Shown: positions 25,763-40,400, numbered from the stretch's first letter. The stretch: 64,000 nucleotides of DNA from Theocolax elegans (GCA_026168455.1 JANSJX010000017.1:1-64000); one strand, 5' to 3'. Notes: generated by a model from the sequence alone, not told the origin. Program-made: numbers and translations.

Positions 25763-28700
25763 GAAACTTAAGCTCATTTTAGCTACCTTAAGCTGAATGT
25801 TAGCTCCACTGCAATAAGAACAGTGTCTCCAAGCTGACTGCGGCTTGAAATGAGCTGAAACAAGGAAACTTAAGCTCATTTTAGCTACCTCAAGCTGAAA
25901 GTTAGCTCCACTGCAATAAGAGCAGTGTCTCCAAGCTGTCTGCGGCTTGAAATGAGCTGAAACAAGGAAACTTAACCTCATTTTAGCTACCTTAAGCTGA
26001 AAGTTAGCTCCACTGCAATAAGAACAGTGTCTCCAAGCTATCTCCGGCTAGAAATGAGCTGAAACAAGGAAACTTAAGCTCATTTTAGCTATCTTAAGCT
26101 GAAAGTTAGCTCCACTGCAATAAGAACAGTTTCTCCAAGCTGTCTGCGGCTTGAAATGAGCTGAAACAAGGAAACTTAAGCTCATTTTAGCTACCTTAAG
26201 CTAAACATTAGCTCCACTGCAATAAGAACAGTGTCTCCAAGCTGACTGCGGCTTGAAATGAGCTGAAACAAGGAAACTTAACCTCATTTTAGCTACCTTA
26301 AGCTGAAAGTTAGCTCCACTGCAATAAGAACAGTGTCTCCTAGCTGTCTGCGACTTGAAATGAGCTGAAACAAGGAAACTTAAGCTCATTTTAGCTACCT
26401 TAAGCTGAACATTAGCTCCACTGCAATAAGAACAGTGTCTCCAAGCTGACTGCGGCTTGAAATGAGCTGAAACAAGAAAACTTAACCTCATTTAAGCTAC
26501 CTTAAGCTGAAAGTTAGCTCCACTGCAATAAGAACAGTGTCTCGTAGCTGACTGCGGCTTGAAATGAGCTGAAACAAGGAAACTTAAGCTCATTTTAGCT
26601 ACCTTAAGCTGAAAGTTAGCTCCACTGCAATAAGAACAGTGTCTCCAAGCTGACTGCGGCTTGAAATGAGCTGAAACAAGGAAACTTAAGCTCATTTTAG
26701 CTACCTCAATCTGAAAGTTAGCTTCACTGCAATAAGCGCAGTGCCTCCAAGCTGTCTGCGGCTTGAAATGAGCTGAAACAAGCTAAAACAAGCTGAATAA
26801 GACTAAAAATATTTTCCCATTTGTCTAGCAGTGGAAGCTAGGGTCCTAAGCACGTAAGATTTTTTTGACAGCAATCAGGTTATTAAATACCATAGATTAG
26901 AGACAACTATAAGATACCCGTCTATGTGTTGATATTTCGGATGCCGGCAAGAAGCAAAAGTCTGGACTTTGACTGACTTGCTGTTTTCATAACAATTGCA
27001 AATGACATTATTGATTTTGGGAAACGTTACAACACTAGCAGGAAACTTAAGCTCATTTTAGCTACCTTAAGCTGAATGTTAGCTCCACTGCAATAAGAAC
27101 AGTGTCTCCAAGCTGACTGCGGCTTGAAATGAGCTGAAACAAGGAAACTTAAGCTCATTTTAGCTACCTCAAGCTGAAAGTTAGCTCCACTGCAATAAGA
27201 GCAGTGTCTCCAAGCTGTCTGCGGCTTGAAATGAGCTGAAACAAGCTGAAACAAGCTGAATAAGACTAAAAATATTTTCCCATTTGTCTAGCAGTGGAAG
27301 CTAGGGTCCTAAGCACGTAAGATTTTTTTGACAGCAATCAGGTTATTAAATACCATAGATTAGAGACAACTATAAGATACCCGTCTATGTGTTGATATTT
27401 CGGATGCCGGCAAGAAGCAAAAGTCTGGACTTTGACTGACTTGCTGTTTTCATAACAATTGCAAATGACATTATTGATTTTGGGAAACGTTACACCACTA
27501 GCAGGAAACTTAAGCTCATTTTAGCTACCTTAAGCTGAATGTTAGCTCCACTGCAATAAGAACAGTGTCTCCAAGCTGACTGCGGCTTGAAATGAGCTGA
27601 AACAAGGAAACTTAAGCTCATTTTAGCTACCTCAAGCTGAAAGTTAGCTCCACTGCAATAAGAGCAGTGTCTCCAAGCTGTCTGCGGCTTGAAATGAGCT
27701 GAAACAAGGAAACTTAACCTCATTTTAGCTACCTTAAGCTGAAAGTTAGCTCCACTGCAATAAGAACAGTGTCTCCAAGCTATCTCCGGCTAGAAATGAG
27801 CTGAAACAAGGAAACTTAAGCTCATTTTAGCTATCTTAAGCTGAAAGTTAGCTCCACTGCAATAAGAACAGTTTCTCCAAGCTGTCTGCGGCTTGAAATG
27901 AGCTGAAACAAGGAAACTTAAGCTCATTTTAGCTACCTTAAGCTAAACATTAGCTCCACTGCAATAAGAACAGTGTCTCCAAGCTGACTGCGGCTTGAAA
28001 TGAGCTGAAACAAGGAAACTTAACCTCATTTTAGCTACCTTAAGCTGAAAGTTAGCTCCACTGCAATAAGAACAGTGTCTCCTAGCTGTCTGCGACTTGA
28101 AATGAGCTGAAACAAGGAAACTTAAGCTCATTTTAGCTACCTCAAGCTGAACATTAGCTCCACTGCAATAAGAACAGTTTCTCCAAGCTGTCTGCGGCTT
28201 GAAATGAGCTGAAACAAGGAAACTTAAGCTCATTTTAGCTACCTTAAGCTGAACATTAGCTCCACTGCAATAAGAACAGTGTCTCCAAGCTGACTGCGGC
28301 TTGAAATGAGCTGAAACAAGGAAACTTAACCTCATTTTAGCTACCTTAAGCTGAAAGTTAGCTCCACTGCAATAAGAACAGTGTCTCGTAGCTGACTGCG
28401 GCATGAAATGAGCTGAAACAAGGAAACTTAAGCTCATTTTAGCTACCTCAAGCTGAAAGTTAGCTCCACTGCAATAAGAGCAGTGTCTCCAAGCTGTCTG
28501 CGGCTTGAAATGAGCTGAAACAAGCTGAAACAAGCTGAATAAGACTAAAAATATTTTCCCATTTGTCTAGCAGTGGAAGCTAGGGTCCTAAGCACGTAAG
28601 ATTTTTTTGACAGCAATCAGGTTATTAAATACCATAGATTAGAGACAACTATAAGATACCCGTCTATGTGTTGATATTTCGGATGCCGGCAAGAAGCAAA

Positions 28701-28783
28701 AGTCTGGACTTTGACTGACTTGCTGTTTTCATAACAATTGCAAATGACATTATTGATTTTGGGAAACGTTACAACACTAGCAG
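25763..28783 (-). repeat. Higher-order repeat B, copy 4, shortened (3,021 bp)
   Basis: The block reads 10, 2, 10. It matches copy 3 without the two leading dimers and with one monomer missing from the 11-run. The loss of 1,028 bp equals 2 x 463 + 102, so whole modules were removed and the flanking register was kept. Later features fall at an offset of 3,021 from copy 3, for example 24,469 with 27,490 and 24,922 with 27,943. Confidence 0.92.
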
Positions 28784-29450
28784 GAAACTTAAGCTCATTT
28801 TAGCTACCTTAAGCTGAATGTTAGCTCCACTGCAATAAGAACAGTGTCTCCAAGCTGACTGCGGCTTGAAATGAGCTGAAACAAGGAAACTTAAGCTCAT
28901 TTTAGCTACCTCAAGCTGAAAGTTAGCTCCACTGCAATAAGAGCAGTGTCTCCAAGCTGTCTGCGGCTTGAAATGAGCTGAAACAAGCTGAAACAAGCTG
29001 AATAAGACTAAAAATATTTTCCCATTTGTCTAGCAGTGGAAGCTAGGGTCCTAAGCACGTAAGATTTTTTTGACAGCAATCAGGTTATTAAATACCATAG
29101 ATTAGAGACAACTATAAGATACCCGTCTATGTGTTGATATTTCGGATGCCGGCAAGAAGCAAAAGTCTGGACTTTGACTGACTTGCTGTTTTCATAACAA
29201 TTGCAAATGACATTATTGATTTTGGGAAACGTTACAACACTAGCAGGAAACTTAAGCTCATTTTAGCTACCTTAAGCTGAATGTTAGCTCCACTGCAATA
29301 AGAACAGTGTCTCCAAGCTGACTGCGGCTTGAAATGAGCTGAAACAAGGAAACTTAAGCTCATTTTAGCTACCTCAAGCTGAAAGTTAGCTCCACTGCAA
29401 TAAGAGCAGTGTCTCCAAGCTGTCTGCGGCTTGAAATGAGCTGAAACAAG

Positions 29451-29696
29451 CTGAAACAAGCTGAATAAGACTAAAAATAGTTTCCCATTTGTCTAGCAGT
29501 GGAAGCTAGGGTCCTAAGCACGTAAGATTTTTTTGACAGCAATCAGGTTATTAAATACCATAGATTAGAGACAACTATAAGATACCCGTCTATGTGTTGA
29601 TATTTCGGATGCCGGCAAGAAGCAAAAGTCTGGACTTTGACTGACTTGCTGTTTTCATAACAATTGCAAATGACATTATTGATTTTGGGAAACGTT
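29451..29696 (-). repeat. Short-ended linker variant (founder of five copies)
   Basis: This linker stops at GGGAAACGTT and is followed by CTATTTAGCTACC. The last bases of the linker and the first part of the next monomer are missing. The identical junction occurs near 32,079, 33,648, 36,033 and 41,719, so one deletion event was copied with its surroundings. Confidence 0.9.
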
Positions 29697-32600
29697 CTAT
29701 TTAGCTACCTTAAGCTGAATGTTAGCTCCACTGCAATAAGAACAGTGTCTCCAAGCTGACTGCGGCTTGAAATGAGCTGAAACAAGGAAACTTAACCTCA
29801 TTTTAGCTACCTTAAGCTGAAAGTTAGCTCCACTGCAATAAGAACAGTGTCTCCTAGCTGACTGCGGCTTGAAATGAGCAGAAACAAGGAAACTTAACCT
29901 CATTTAGCTACCTTAAGCTGAAAGTTAGCTCCACTGCAATAAGAACAGTGTCTCCAAGCTATCTCCGGCTAGAAATGAGCTGAAACAAGGAAACTTAAGC
30001 TCATTTTAGCTATCTTAAGCTGAAAGTTAGCTCCACTGCAATAAGAACAGTGTCTCCTAGCTGTCTGCGACTTGAAATGAGCTGAAACAAGGAAACTTAA
30101 GCTCATTTTAGCTACCTCAAGCTGAACATTAGCTCCACTGCAATAAGAACAGTTTCTCCAAGCTGTCTGCGGCTTGAAATGAGCTGAAACAAGGAAACTT
30201 AACCTCATTTTAGCTACCTTAAGCTGAAAGTTAGCTCCACTGCAATAAGAACAGTGTCTCCAAGCTATCTCCGGCTAGAAATGAGCTGAAACAAGGAAAC
30301 TTAAGCTCATTTTAGCTATCTTAAGCTGAAAGTTAGCTCCACTGCAATAAGAACAGTTTCTCCAAGCTGTCTGCGGCTTGAAATGAGCTGAAACAAGGAA
30401 ACTTAAGCTCATTTTAGCTACCTTAAGCTAAACATTAGCTCCACTGCAATAAGAACAGTGTCTCCAAGCTGACTGCGGCTTGAAATGAGCTGAAACAAGG
30501 AAACTTAACCTCATTTTAGCTACCTTAAGCTGCAAGTTAGCTCCACTGCAATAAGAACAGTGTCTCCTAGCTGTCTGCGACTTGAAATGAGCTGAAACAA
30601 GGAAACTTAAGCTCATTTTAGCTACCTCAAGCTGAACATTAGCTCCACTGCAATAAGAACAGTGTCTCCAAGCTGACTGCGGCTTGAAATGAGCTGAAAC
30701 AAGGAAACTTAACCTCATTTTAGCTACCTTAAGCTGAAAGTTAGCTCCACTGCAATAAGAACAGTGTCTCGTAGCTGACTGCGGCATGAAATGAGCTGAA
30801 ACAAGGAAACTTAAGCTCATTTTAGCTACCTCAAGCTGAAAGTTAGCTCCACTGCAATAAGAGCAGTGTCTCCAAGCTGTCTGCGGCTTGAAATGAGCTG
30901 AAACAAGCTGAAACAAGCTGAATAAGACTAAAAATATTTTCCCATTTGTCTAGCAGTGGAAGCTAGGGTCCTAAGCACGTAAGATTTTTTTGACAGCAAT
31001 CAGGTTATTAAATACCATAGATTAGAGACAACTATAAGATACCCGTCTATGTGTTGATATTTCGGATGCCGGCAAGAAGCAAAAGTCTGGACTTTGACTG
31101 ACTTGCTGTTTTCATAACAATTGCAAATGACATTATTGATTTTGGGAAACGTTACAACACTAGCAGGAAACTTAAGCTCATTTTAGCTACCTTAAGCTGA
31201 ATGTTAGCTCCACTGCAATAAGAACAGTGTCTCCAAGCTGACTGCGGCTTGAAATGAGCTGAAACAAGGAAACTTAAGCTCATTTTAGCTACCTCAAGCT
31301 GAAAGTTAGCTCCACTGCAATAAGAGCAGTGTCTCCAAGCTGTCTGCGGCTTGAAATGAGCTGAAACAAGCTGAAACAAGCTGAATAAGACTAAAAATAT
31401 TTTCCCATTTGTCTAGCAGTGGAAGCTAGGGTCCTAAGCACGTAAGATTTTTTTGACAGCAATCAGGTTATTAAATACCATAGATTAGAGACAACTATAA
31501 GATACCCGTCTATGTGTTGATATTTCGGATGCCGGCAAGAAGCAAAAGTCTGGACTTTGACTGACTTGCTGTTTTTCATAACAATGCAAATGACATTATT
31601 GATTTTGGGAAACGTTACAACACTAGCAGGAAACTTAAGCTCATTTTAGCTACCTTAAGCTGAATGTTAGCTCCACTGCAATAAGAACAGTGTCTCCAAG
31701 CTGACTGCGGCTTGAAATGAGCTGAAACAAGGAAACTTAAGCTCATTTTAGCTACCTCAAGCTGAAAGTTAGCTCCACTGCAATAAGAGCAGTGTCTCCA
31801 AGCTGTCTGCGGCTTGAAATGAGCTGAAACAAGCTGAAACAAGCTGAATAAGACTAAAAATAGTTTCCCATTTGTCTAGCAGTGGAAGCTAGGGTCCTAA
31901 GCACGTAAGATTTTTTTGACAGCAATCAGGTTATTAAATACCATAGATTAGAGACAACTATAAGATACCCGTCTATGTGTTGATATTTCGGATGCCGGCA
32001 AGAAGCAAAAGTCTGGACTTTGACTGACTTGCTGTTTTCATAACAATTGCAAATGACATTATTGATTTTGGGAAACGTTCTATTTAGCTACCTTAAGCTG
32101 AATGTTAGCTCCACTGCAATAAGAACAGTGTCTCCAAGCTGACTGCGGCTTGAAATGAGCTGAAACAAGGAAACTTAACCTCATTTTAGCTACCTTAAGC
32201 TGAAAGTTAGCTCCACTGCAATAAGAACAGTGTCTCCTAGCTGACTGCGGCTTGAAATGAGCAGAAACAAGGAAACTTAACCTCATTTTAGCTACCTTAA
32301 GCTGAAAGTTAGCTCCACTGCAATAAGAACAGTGTCTCCAAGCTGACTGCGGCATGAAATGAGCTGAAACAAGGAAACTTAAGCTCATTTTAGCTACCTC
32401 AAGCTGAAAGTTAGCTCCACTGCAATAAGAGCAGTGTCTCCAAGCTGTCTGCGGCTTGAAATGAGCTGAAACAAGCTGAAACAAGCTGAATAAGACTAAA
32501 AATATTTTCCCATTTGTCTAGCAGTGGAAGCTAGGGTCCTAAGCACGTAAGATTTTTTTTGACAGCAATCAGGTTATTAAATACCATAGATTAGAGACAA

Positions 32601-33648
32601 CTATAAGATACCCGTCTATGTGTTGATATTTCGGATGCCGGCAAGAAGCAAAAGTCTGGACTTTGACTGACTTGCTGTTTTCATAACAATTGCAAATGAC
32701 ATTATTGATTTTGGGAAACGTTACAACACTAGCAGGAAACTTAAGCTCATTTTAGCTACCTTAAGCTGAATGTTAGCTCCACTGCAATAAGAACAGTGTC
32801 TCCAAGCTGACTGCGGCTTGAAATGAGCTGAAACAAGGAAACTTAAGCTCATTTTAGCTACCTCAAGCTGAAAGTTAGCTCCACTGCAATAAGAGCAGTG
32901 TCTCCAAGCTGTCTGCGGCTTGAAATGAGCTGAAACAAGCTGAAACAAGCTGAATAAGACTAAAAATATTTTCCCATTTGTCTAGCAGTGGAAGCTAGGG
33001 TCCTAAGCACGTAAGATTTTTTTGACAGCAATCAGGTTATTAAATACCATAGATTAGAGACAACTATAAGATACCCGTCTATGTGTTGATATTTCGGATG
33101 CCGGCAAGAAGCAAAAGTCTGGACTTTGACTGACTTGCTGTTTTCATAACAATTGCAAATGACATTATTGATTTTGGGAAACGTTACAACACTAGCAGGA
33201 AACTTAAGCTCATTTTAGCTACCTTAAGCTGAATGTTAGCTCCACTGCAATAAGAACAGTGTCTCCAAGCTGACTGCGGCTTGAAATGAGCTGAAACAAG
33301 GAAACTTAAGCTCATTTTAGCTACCTCAAGCTGAAAGTTAGCTCCACTGCAATAAGAGCAGTGTCTCCAAGCTGTCTGCGGCTTGAAATGAGCTGAAACA
33401 AGCTGAAACAAGCTGAATAAGACTAAAAATAGTTTCCCATTTGTCTAGCAGTGGAAGCTAGGGTCCTAAGCACGTAAGATTTTTTTGACAGCAATCAGGT
33501 TATTAAATACCATAGATTAGAGACAACTATAAGATACCCGTCTATGTGTTGATATTTCGGATGCCGGCAAGAAGCAAAAGTCTGGACTTTGACTGACTTG
33601 CTGTTTTCATAACAATTGCAAATGACATTATTGATTTTGGGAAACGTT
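29697..33648 (-). repeat. Higher-order repeat C, copy 1 (about 3,953 bp)
   Basis: Monomer runs are 12, 2, 2, 4, 2, 2. The block is bounded by a linker with a diagnostic deletion that ends AACGTTCTATTTAGCTACC instead of ACACTAGCAG plus a full monomer start. Positions 29,969, 30,428, 31,152 and 31,615 recur at 33,922, 34,381, 35,105 and 35,569, an offset of 3,953-3,954. Confidence 0.88.
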
Positions 33649-36290
33649 CTATTTAGCTACCTTAAGCTGAATGTTAGCTCCACTGCAATAAGAACAGTGT
33701 CTCCAAGCTGACTGCGGCTTGAAATGAGCTGAAACAAGGAAACTTAACCTCATTTTAGCTACCTTAAGCTGAAAGTTAGCTCCACTGCAATAAGAACAGT
33801 GTCTCCTAGCTGACTGCGGCTTGAAATGAGCAGAAACAAGGAAACTTAACCTCATTTTAGCTACCTTAAGCTGAAAGTTAGCTCCACTGCAATAAGAACA
33901 GTGTCTCCAAGCTATCTCCGGCTAGAAATGAGCTGAAACAAGGAAACTTAAGCTCATTTTAGCTATCTTAAGCTGAAAGTTAGCTCCACTGCAATAAGAA
34001 CAGTGTCTCCTAGCTGTCTGCGACTTGAAATGAGCTGAAACAAGGAAACTTAAGCTCATTTTAGCTACCTCAAGCTGAACATTAGCTCCACTGCAATAAG
34101 AACAGTTTCTCCAAGCTGTCTGCGGCTTGAAATGAGCTGAAACAAGGAAACTTAACCTCATTTTAGCTACCTTAAGCTGAAAGTTAGCTCCACTGCAATA
34201 AGAACAGTGTCTCCAAGCTATCTCCGGCTAGAAATGAGCTGAAACAAGGAAACTTAAGCTCATTTTAGCTATCTTAAGCTGAAAGTTAGCTCCACTGCAA
34301 TAAGAACAGTTTCTCCAAGCTGTCTGCGGCTTGAAATGAGCTGAAACAAGGAAACTTAAGCTCATTTTAGCTACCTTAAGCTAAACATTAGCTCCACTGC
34401 AATAAGAACAGTGTCTCCAAGCTGACTGCGGCTTGAAATGAGCTGAAACAAGGAAACTTAACCTCATTTTAGCTACCTTAAGCTGAAAGTTAGCTCCACT
34501 GCAATAAGAACAGTGTCTCCTAGCTGTCTGCGACTTGAAATGAGCTGAAACAAGGAAACTTAAGCTCATTTTAGCTACCTCAAGCTGAACATTAGCTCCA
34601 CTGCAATAAGAACAGTGTCTCCAAGCTGACTGCGGCTTGAAATGAGCTGAAACAAGGAAACTTAACCTCATTTTAGCTACCTTAAGCTGAAAGTTAGCTC
34701 CACTGCAATAAGAACAGTGTCTCGTAGCTGACTGCGGCATGAAATGAGCTGAAACAAGGAAACTTAAGCTCATTTTAGCTACCTCAAGCTGAAAGTTAGC
34801 TCCACTGCAATAAGAGCAGTGTCTCCAAGCTGTCTGCGGCTTGAAATGAGCTGAAACAAGCTGAAACAAGCTGAATAAGACTAAAAATATTTTCCCATTT
34901 GTCTAGCAGTGGAAGCTAGGGTCCTAAGCACGTAAGATTTTTTTGACAGCAATCAGGTTATTAAATACCATAGATTAGAGACAACTATAAGATACCCGTC
35001 TATGTGTTGATATTTCGGATGCCGGCAAGAAGCAAAAGTCTGGACTTTGACTGACTTGCTGTTTTCATAACAATTGCAAATGACATTATTGATTTTGGGA
35101 AACGTTACAACACTAGCAGGAAACTTAAGCTCATTTTAGCTACCTTAAGCTGAATGTTAGCTCCACTGCAATAAGAACAGTGTCTCCAAGCTGACTGCGG
35201 CTTGAAATGAGCTGAAACAAGGAAACTTAAGCTCATTTTAGCTACCTCAAGCTGAAAGTTAGCTCCACTGCAATAAGAGCAGTGTCTCCAAGCTGTCTGC
35301 GGCTTGAAATGAGCTGAAACAAGCTGAAACAAGCTGAATAAGACTAAAAATATTTTCCCATTTGTCTAGCAGTGGAAGCTAGGGTCCTAAGCACGTAAGA
35401 TTTTTTTTGACAGCAATCAGGTTATTAAATACCATAGATTAGAGACAACTATAAGATACCCGTCTATGTGTTGATATTTCGGATGCCGGCAAGAAGCAAA
35501 AGTCTGGACTTTGACTGACTTGCTGTTTTCATAACAATTGCAAATGACATTATTGATTTTGGGAAACGTTACAACACTAGCAGGAAACTTAAGCTCATTT
35601 TAGCTACCTTAAGCTGAATGTTAGCTCCACTGCAATAAGAACAGTGTCTCCAAGCTGACTGCGGCTTGAAATGAGCTGAAACAAGGAAACTTAAGCTCAT
35701 TTTAGCTACCTCAAGCTGAAAGTTAGCTCCACTGCAATAAGAGCAGTGTCTCCAAGCTGTCTGCGGCTTGAAATGAGCTGAAACAAGCTGAAACAAGCTG
35801 AATAAGACTAAAAATAGTTTCCCATTTGTCTAGCAGTGGAAGCTAGGGTCCTAAGCACGTAAGATTTTTTTGACAGCAATCAGGTTATTAAATACCATAG
35901 ATTAGAGACAACTATAAGATACCCGTCTATGTGTTGATATTTCGGATGCCGGCAAGAAGCAAAAGTCTGGACTTTGACTGACTTGCTGTTTTCATAACAA
36001 TTGCAAATGACATTATTGATTTTGGGAAACGTTCTATTTAGCTACCTTAAGCTGAATGTTAGCTCCACTGCAATAAGAACAGTGTCTCCAAGCTGACTGC
36101 GGCTTGAAATGAGCTGAAACAAGGAAACTTAACCTCATTTTAGCTACCTTAAGCTGAAAGTTAGCTCCACTGCAATAAGAACAGTGTCTCCTAGCTGACT
36201 GCGGCTTGAAATGAGCAGAAACAAGGAAACTTAACCTCATTTTAGCTACCTTAAGCTGAAAGTTAGCTCCACTGCAATAAGAACAGTGTC
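33649..36290 (-). repeat. Higher-order repeat C, copy 2 (partial)
   Basis: It repeats the 12, 2, 2 order and the beginning of the next block of copy 1. It departs near 36,290, where an ATCTCCGGCTAG monomer replaces the GACTGCGGCATG monomer seen at about 32,345. After that the run is 8 monomers rather than 4. Confidence 0.85.
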
Positions 36291-37050
36291 TCCAAGCTAT
36301 CTCCGGCTAGAAATGAGCTGAAACAAGGAAACTTAAGCTCATTTTAGCTATCTTAAGCTGAAAGTTAGCTCCACTGCAATAAGAACAGTGTCTCCTAGCT
36401 GTCTGCGACTTGAAATGAGCTGAAACAAGGAAACTTAAGCTCATTTTAGCTACCTCAAGCTGAACATTAGCTCCACTGCAATAAGAACAGTTTCTCCAAG
36501 CTGTCTGCGGCTTGAAATGAGCTGAAACAAGGAAACTTAAGCTCATTTTAGCTACCTTAAGCTGAACATTAGCTCCACTGCAATAAGAACAGTGTCTCCA
36601 AGCTGACTGCGGCTTGAAATGAGCTGAAACAAGGAAACTTAAGCTCATTTTAGCTACCTTAAGCTGAAAGTTAGCTCCACTGCAATAAGAACAGTGTCTC
36701 CAAGCTATCTCCGGCTAGAAATGAGCTGAATTAAGGAAACTTAAGCTCATTTTAGCTACCTTAAGCTGAAAGTTAGCTCCACTGCAATAAGAACAGTGTC
36801 TCCAAGCTGTCTGCGGCTTGAAATGAGCTGAAACAAGCTGAAACAAGCTGAATAAGACTAAAAATATTTTCCCATTTGTCTAGCAGTGGAAGCTAGGTTC
36901 CTAAGCACGTAAGATTTTTTTGACAGCAATCAGGTTATTAAATACCATAGATTAGAGACAACTATAAGATACCCGTCTATGTGTTGATATTTCGGATGCC
37001 GGCAAGAAGCAAAAGTCTGGACTTTGACTGACTTGCTGTTTTCATAACAA

Positions 37051-37058
37051 ATGCAAAT
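37051..37058 (+). other. ATGCAAAT octamer in a linker variant
   Basis: Most linkers read CAATTGCAAAT. A minority read CAAATGCAAAT and so contain ATGCAAAT, the octamer known as a POU-domain binding site in animals. The same variant occurs at 39,753, 43,915, 45,296 and 48,780. This is a sequence match only; I have no evidence of binding. Confidence 0.4.
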
Positions 37059-37300
37059 GACATTATTGATTTTGGGAAACGTTACAACACTAGCAGGAAA
37101 CTTAAGCTCATTTTAGCTACCTTAAGCTGAAAGTTAGCTCCACTGCAATAAGAACAGTGTCTCCAAGCTATCTCCGGCTAGAAATGAGCTGAATTAAGGA
37201 AACTTAAGCTCATTTTAGCTACCTTAAGCTGAAAGTTAGCTCCACTGCAATAAGAACAGTGTCTCCAAGCTGTCTGCGGCTTGAAATGAGCTGAAACAAG

Positions 37301-37438
37301 CTGAAACAAGCTGAATAAGACTAAAAATATTTTCCCATTTGTCTAGCAATGGAAGCTAGGGTCCTAAGCACGTAAGATTTTTTTGACAGCAATCAGGTTA
37401 TTAAATACCATAGATTAGAGACAACTATAAGATACCCG
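37301..37438 (-). repeat. Truncated linker joined to a monomer
   Basis: The linker runs normally to GATACCCG and then continues as AAACAAGGAAAC, the end of a monomer. About 120 bp of linker are missing. The break falls just before the conserved TCTATGTGTTG segment. Confidence 0.9.
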
Positions 37439-40400
37439 AAACAAGGAAACTTAAGCTCATTTTAGCTACCTTAAGCTGAACATTAGCTCCACTGCAATAA
37501 GAACAGTGTCTCCAAGCTGACTGCGGCTTGAAATGAGCTGAAACAAGGAAACTTAACCTCATTTTAGCTACCTTAAGCTGAAAGTTAGCTCCACTGCAAT
37601 AAGAACAGTGTCTCCTAGCTGACTGCGGCTTGAAATGAGCTGAAACAAGGAAACTTAAGCTCATTTTAGCTACCTTAAGCTGAAAGTTAGCTCCACTGCA
37701 ATAAGAACAGTGTCTCCAAGCTGACTGCGGCTTGAAATGAGCTGAAACAAGGAAACTTAAGCTCATTTTAGCTACCTCAAGCTGAAAGTTAGCTCCACTG
37801 CAATAAGCGCAGTGCCTCCTAGCTGACTGCGGCTTGAAATGAGCTGAAACAAGGAAACTTAAGCTCATTTTAGCTACCTCAAGCTGAAAGTTAGCTCCAC
37901 TGCAATAAGAGCAGTGTCTCCAAGCTGTCTGCGGCTTGAAATGAGCTGAAACAAGGAAACTTAAGCTCATTTTAGCTACCTTAAGCTGAAAGTTAGCTCC
38001 ACTGCAATAAGAACAGTGTCTCCAAGCTATCTCCGGCTAGAAATGAGCTGAATTAAGGAAACTTAAGCTCATTTTAGCTACCTTAAGCTGAAAGTTAGCT
38101 CCACTGCAATAAGAACAGTGTCTCCAAGCTGTCTGCGGCTTGAAATGAGCTGAAACAAGCTGAAACAAGCTGAATAAGACTAAAAATATTTTCCCATTTG
38201 TCTAGCAGTGGAAGCTAGGTTCCTAAGCACGTAAGATTTTTTTGACAGCAATCAGGTTATTAAATACCATAGATTAGAGACAACTATAAGATACCCGTAT
38301 ATGTGTTGATATTTCGGATGCCGGCAAGAAGCAAAAGTCTGGACTTTGACTGACTTGCTGTTTTCATAACAATTGCAAATGACATTATTGATTTTGGGAA
38401 ACGGTACAACACTAGCAGGAAACTTAAGCTCATTTTAGCTACCTTAAGCTGAATGTTAGCTCCACTGCAATAAGAACAGTGTCTCCAAACTGACTGCGGC
38501 TTGAAATGAGCTGAAACAAGGAAACTTAACCTCATTTTAGCTACCTTAAGCTGAAAGTTAGCTCCACTGCAATAAGAACAGTGTCTCCTAGCTGACTGCG
38601 GCTTGAAATGAGCTGAAACAAGGAAACTTAAGCTCATTTTAGCTACCTTAAGCTGAAAGTTAGCTCCACTGCAATAAGAACAGTGTCTCCAAGCTGACTG
38701 CGGCTTGAAATGAGCTGAAACAAGGAAACTTAAGCTCATTTTAGCTACCTCAAGCTGAAAGTTAGCTCCACTGCAATAAGCGCATGGCCTCCTAGCTGAC
38801 TGCGGCATGAAATGAGCTGAAACAAGGAAACTTAAGCTCATTTTAGCTACCTCAAGCTGAAAGTTAGCTCCACTGCAATAAGAGCAGTGTCTCCAAGCTG
38901 TCTGCGGCTTGAAATGAGCTGAAACAAGGAAACTTAAGCTCATTTTAGCTACCTTAAGCTGAAAGTTAGCTCCACTGCAATAAGAACAGTGTCTCCAAGC
39001 TATCTCCGGCTAGAAATGAGCTGAATTAAGGAAACTTAAGCTCATTTTAGCTACCTTAAGCTGAAAGTTAGCTCCACTGCAATAAGAACAGTGTCTCCAA
39101 GCTGTCTGCGGCTTGAAATGAGCTGAAACAAGGAAACTTAAGCTCAATTTAGCTACCTTAAGCTGAAAGTTAGCTCCACTGCAATAAGAACAGTGTCTCC
39201 AAGCTGTCTGCGGCTTGAAATGAGCTAAAACAAGGAAACTTAACCTCATTTTAGCTACCTTAAGCTGAAAGTTAGCTCCACTGCAATAAGAACAGTGTCT
39301 CCAAGCTATCTCCGGCTAGAAATGAGCTGAAACAAGGAAACTTAAGCTCATTTTAGCTACCTTAAGCTGAAAGTTAGCTCCACTGCAATAAGAACAGTGT
39401 CTCCAAGCTATCTCCGGCTAGAAATGAGCTGAATTAAGGAAACTTAAGCTCATTTTAGCTACCTTAAGCTGAAAGTTAGCTCCACTGCAATAAGAACAGT
39501 GTCTCCAAGCTGTCTGCGGCTTGAAATGAGCTGAAACAAGCTGAAACAAGCTGAATAAGACTAAAAATATTTTCCCATTTGTCTAGCAGTGGAAGCTAGG
39601 TTCCTAAGCACGTAAGATTTTTTGACAGCAATCAGGTTATTAAATACCATAGATTAGAGACAACTATAAGATACCCGTCTATGTGTTGATATTTCGGATG
39701 CCGGCAAGAAGCAAAAGTCTGGACTTTGACTGACTTGCTGTTTTCATAACAAATGCAAATGACATTATTGATTTTGGGAAACGTTACAACACTAGCAGGA
39801 AACTTAAGCTCATTTTAGCTACCTTAAGCTGAAAGTTAGCTCCACTGCAATAAGAACAGTGTCTCCAAGCTGTCTGCGGCTTGAAATGAGCTGAAACAAG
39901 GAAACTTAAGCTCATTTTAGCTACCTTAAGCTGAAAGTTAGCTCCACTGCAATAAGAACAGTGTCTCCAAGCAATCTCCGGCTAGAAATGAGCTGAATTA
40001 AGGAAACTTAAGCTCATTTTAGCTACCTTAAGCTGAAAGTTAGCTCCACTGCAATAAGAACAGTGTCTCCAAGCTATCTCCGGCTAGAAATGAGCTGAAT
40101 TAAGGAAACTTAAGCTCATTTTAGCTACCTCAAGCTGAACATTAGCTCCACTGCAATAAGAACAGTTTCTCCAAGCTGTCTGCGGCTTGAAATGAGCTGA
40201 AACAAGGAAACTTAAGCTCATTTTAGCTATCTTAAGCTGAAAGTTAGCTCCACTGCAATAAGAACAGTGTCTCCTAGCTGTCTGCGACTTGAAATGAGCT
40301 GAAACAAGGAAACTTAAGCTCATTTTAGCTACCTCAAGCTGAACATTAGCTCCACTGCAATAAGAACAGTTTCTCCAAGCTGTCTGCGGCTTGAAATGAG

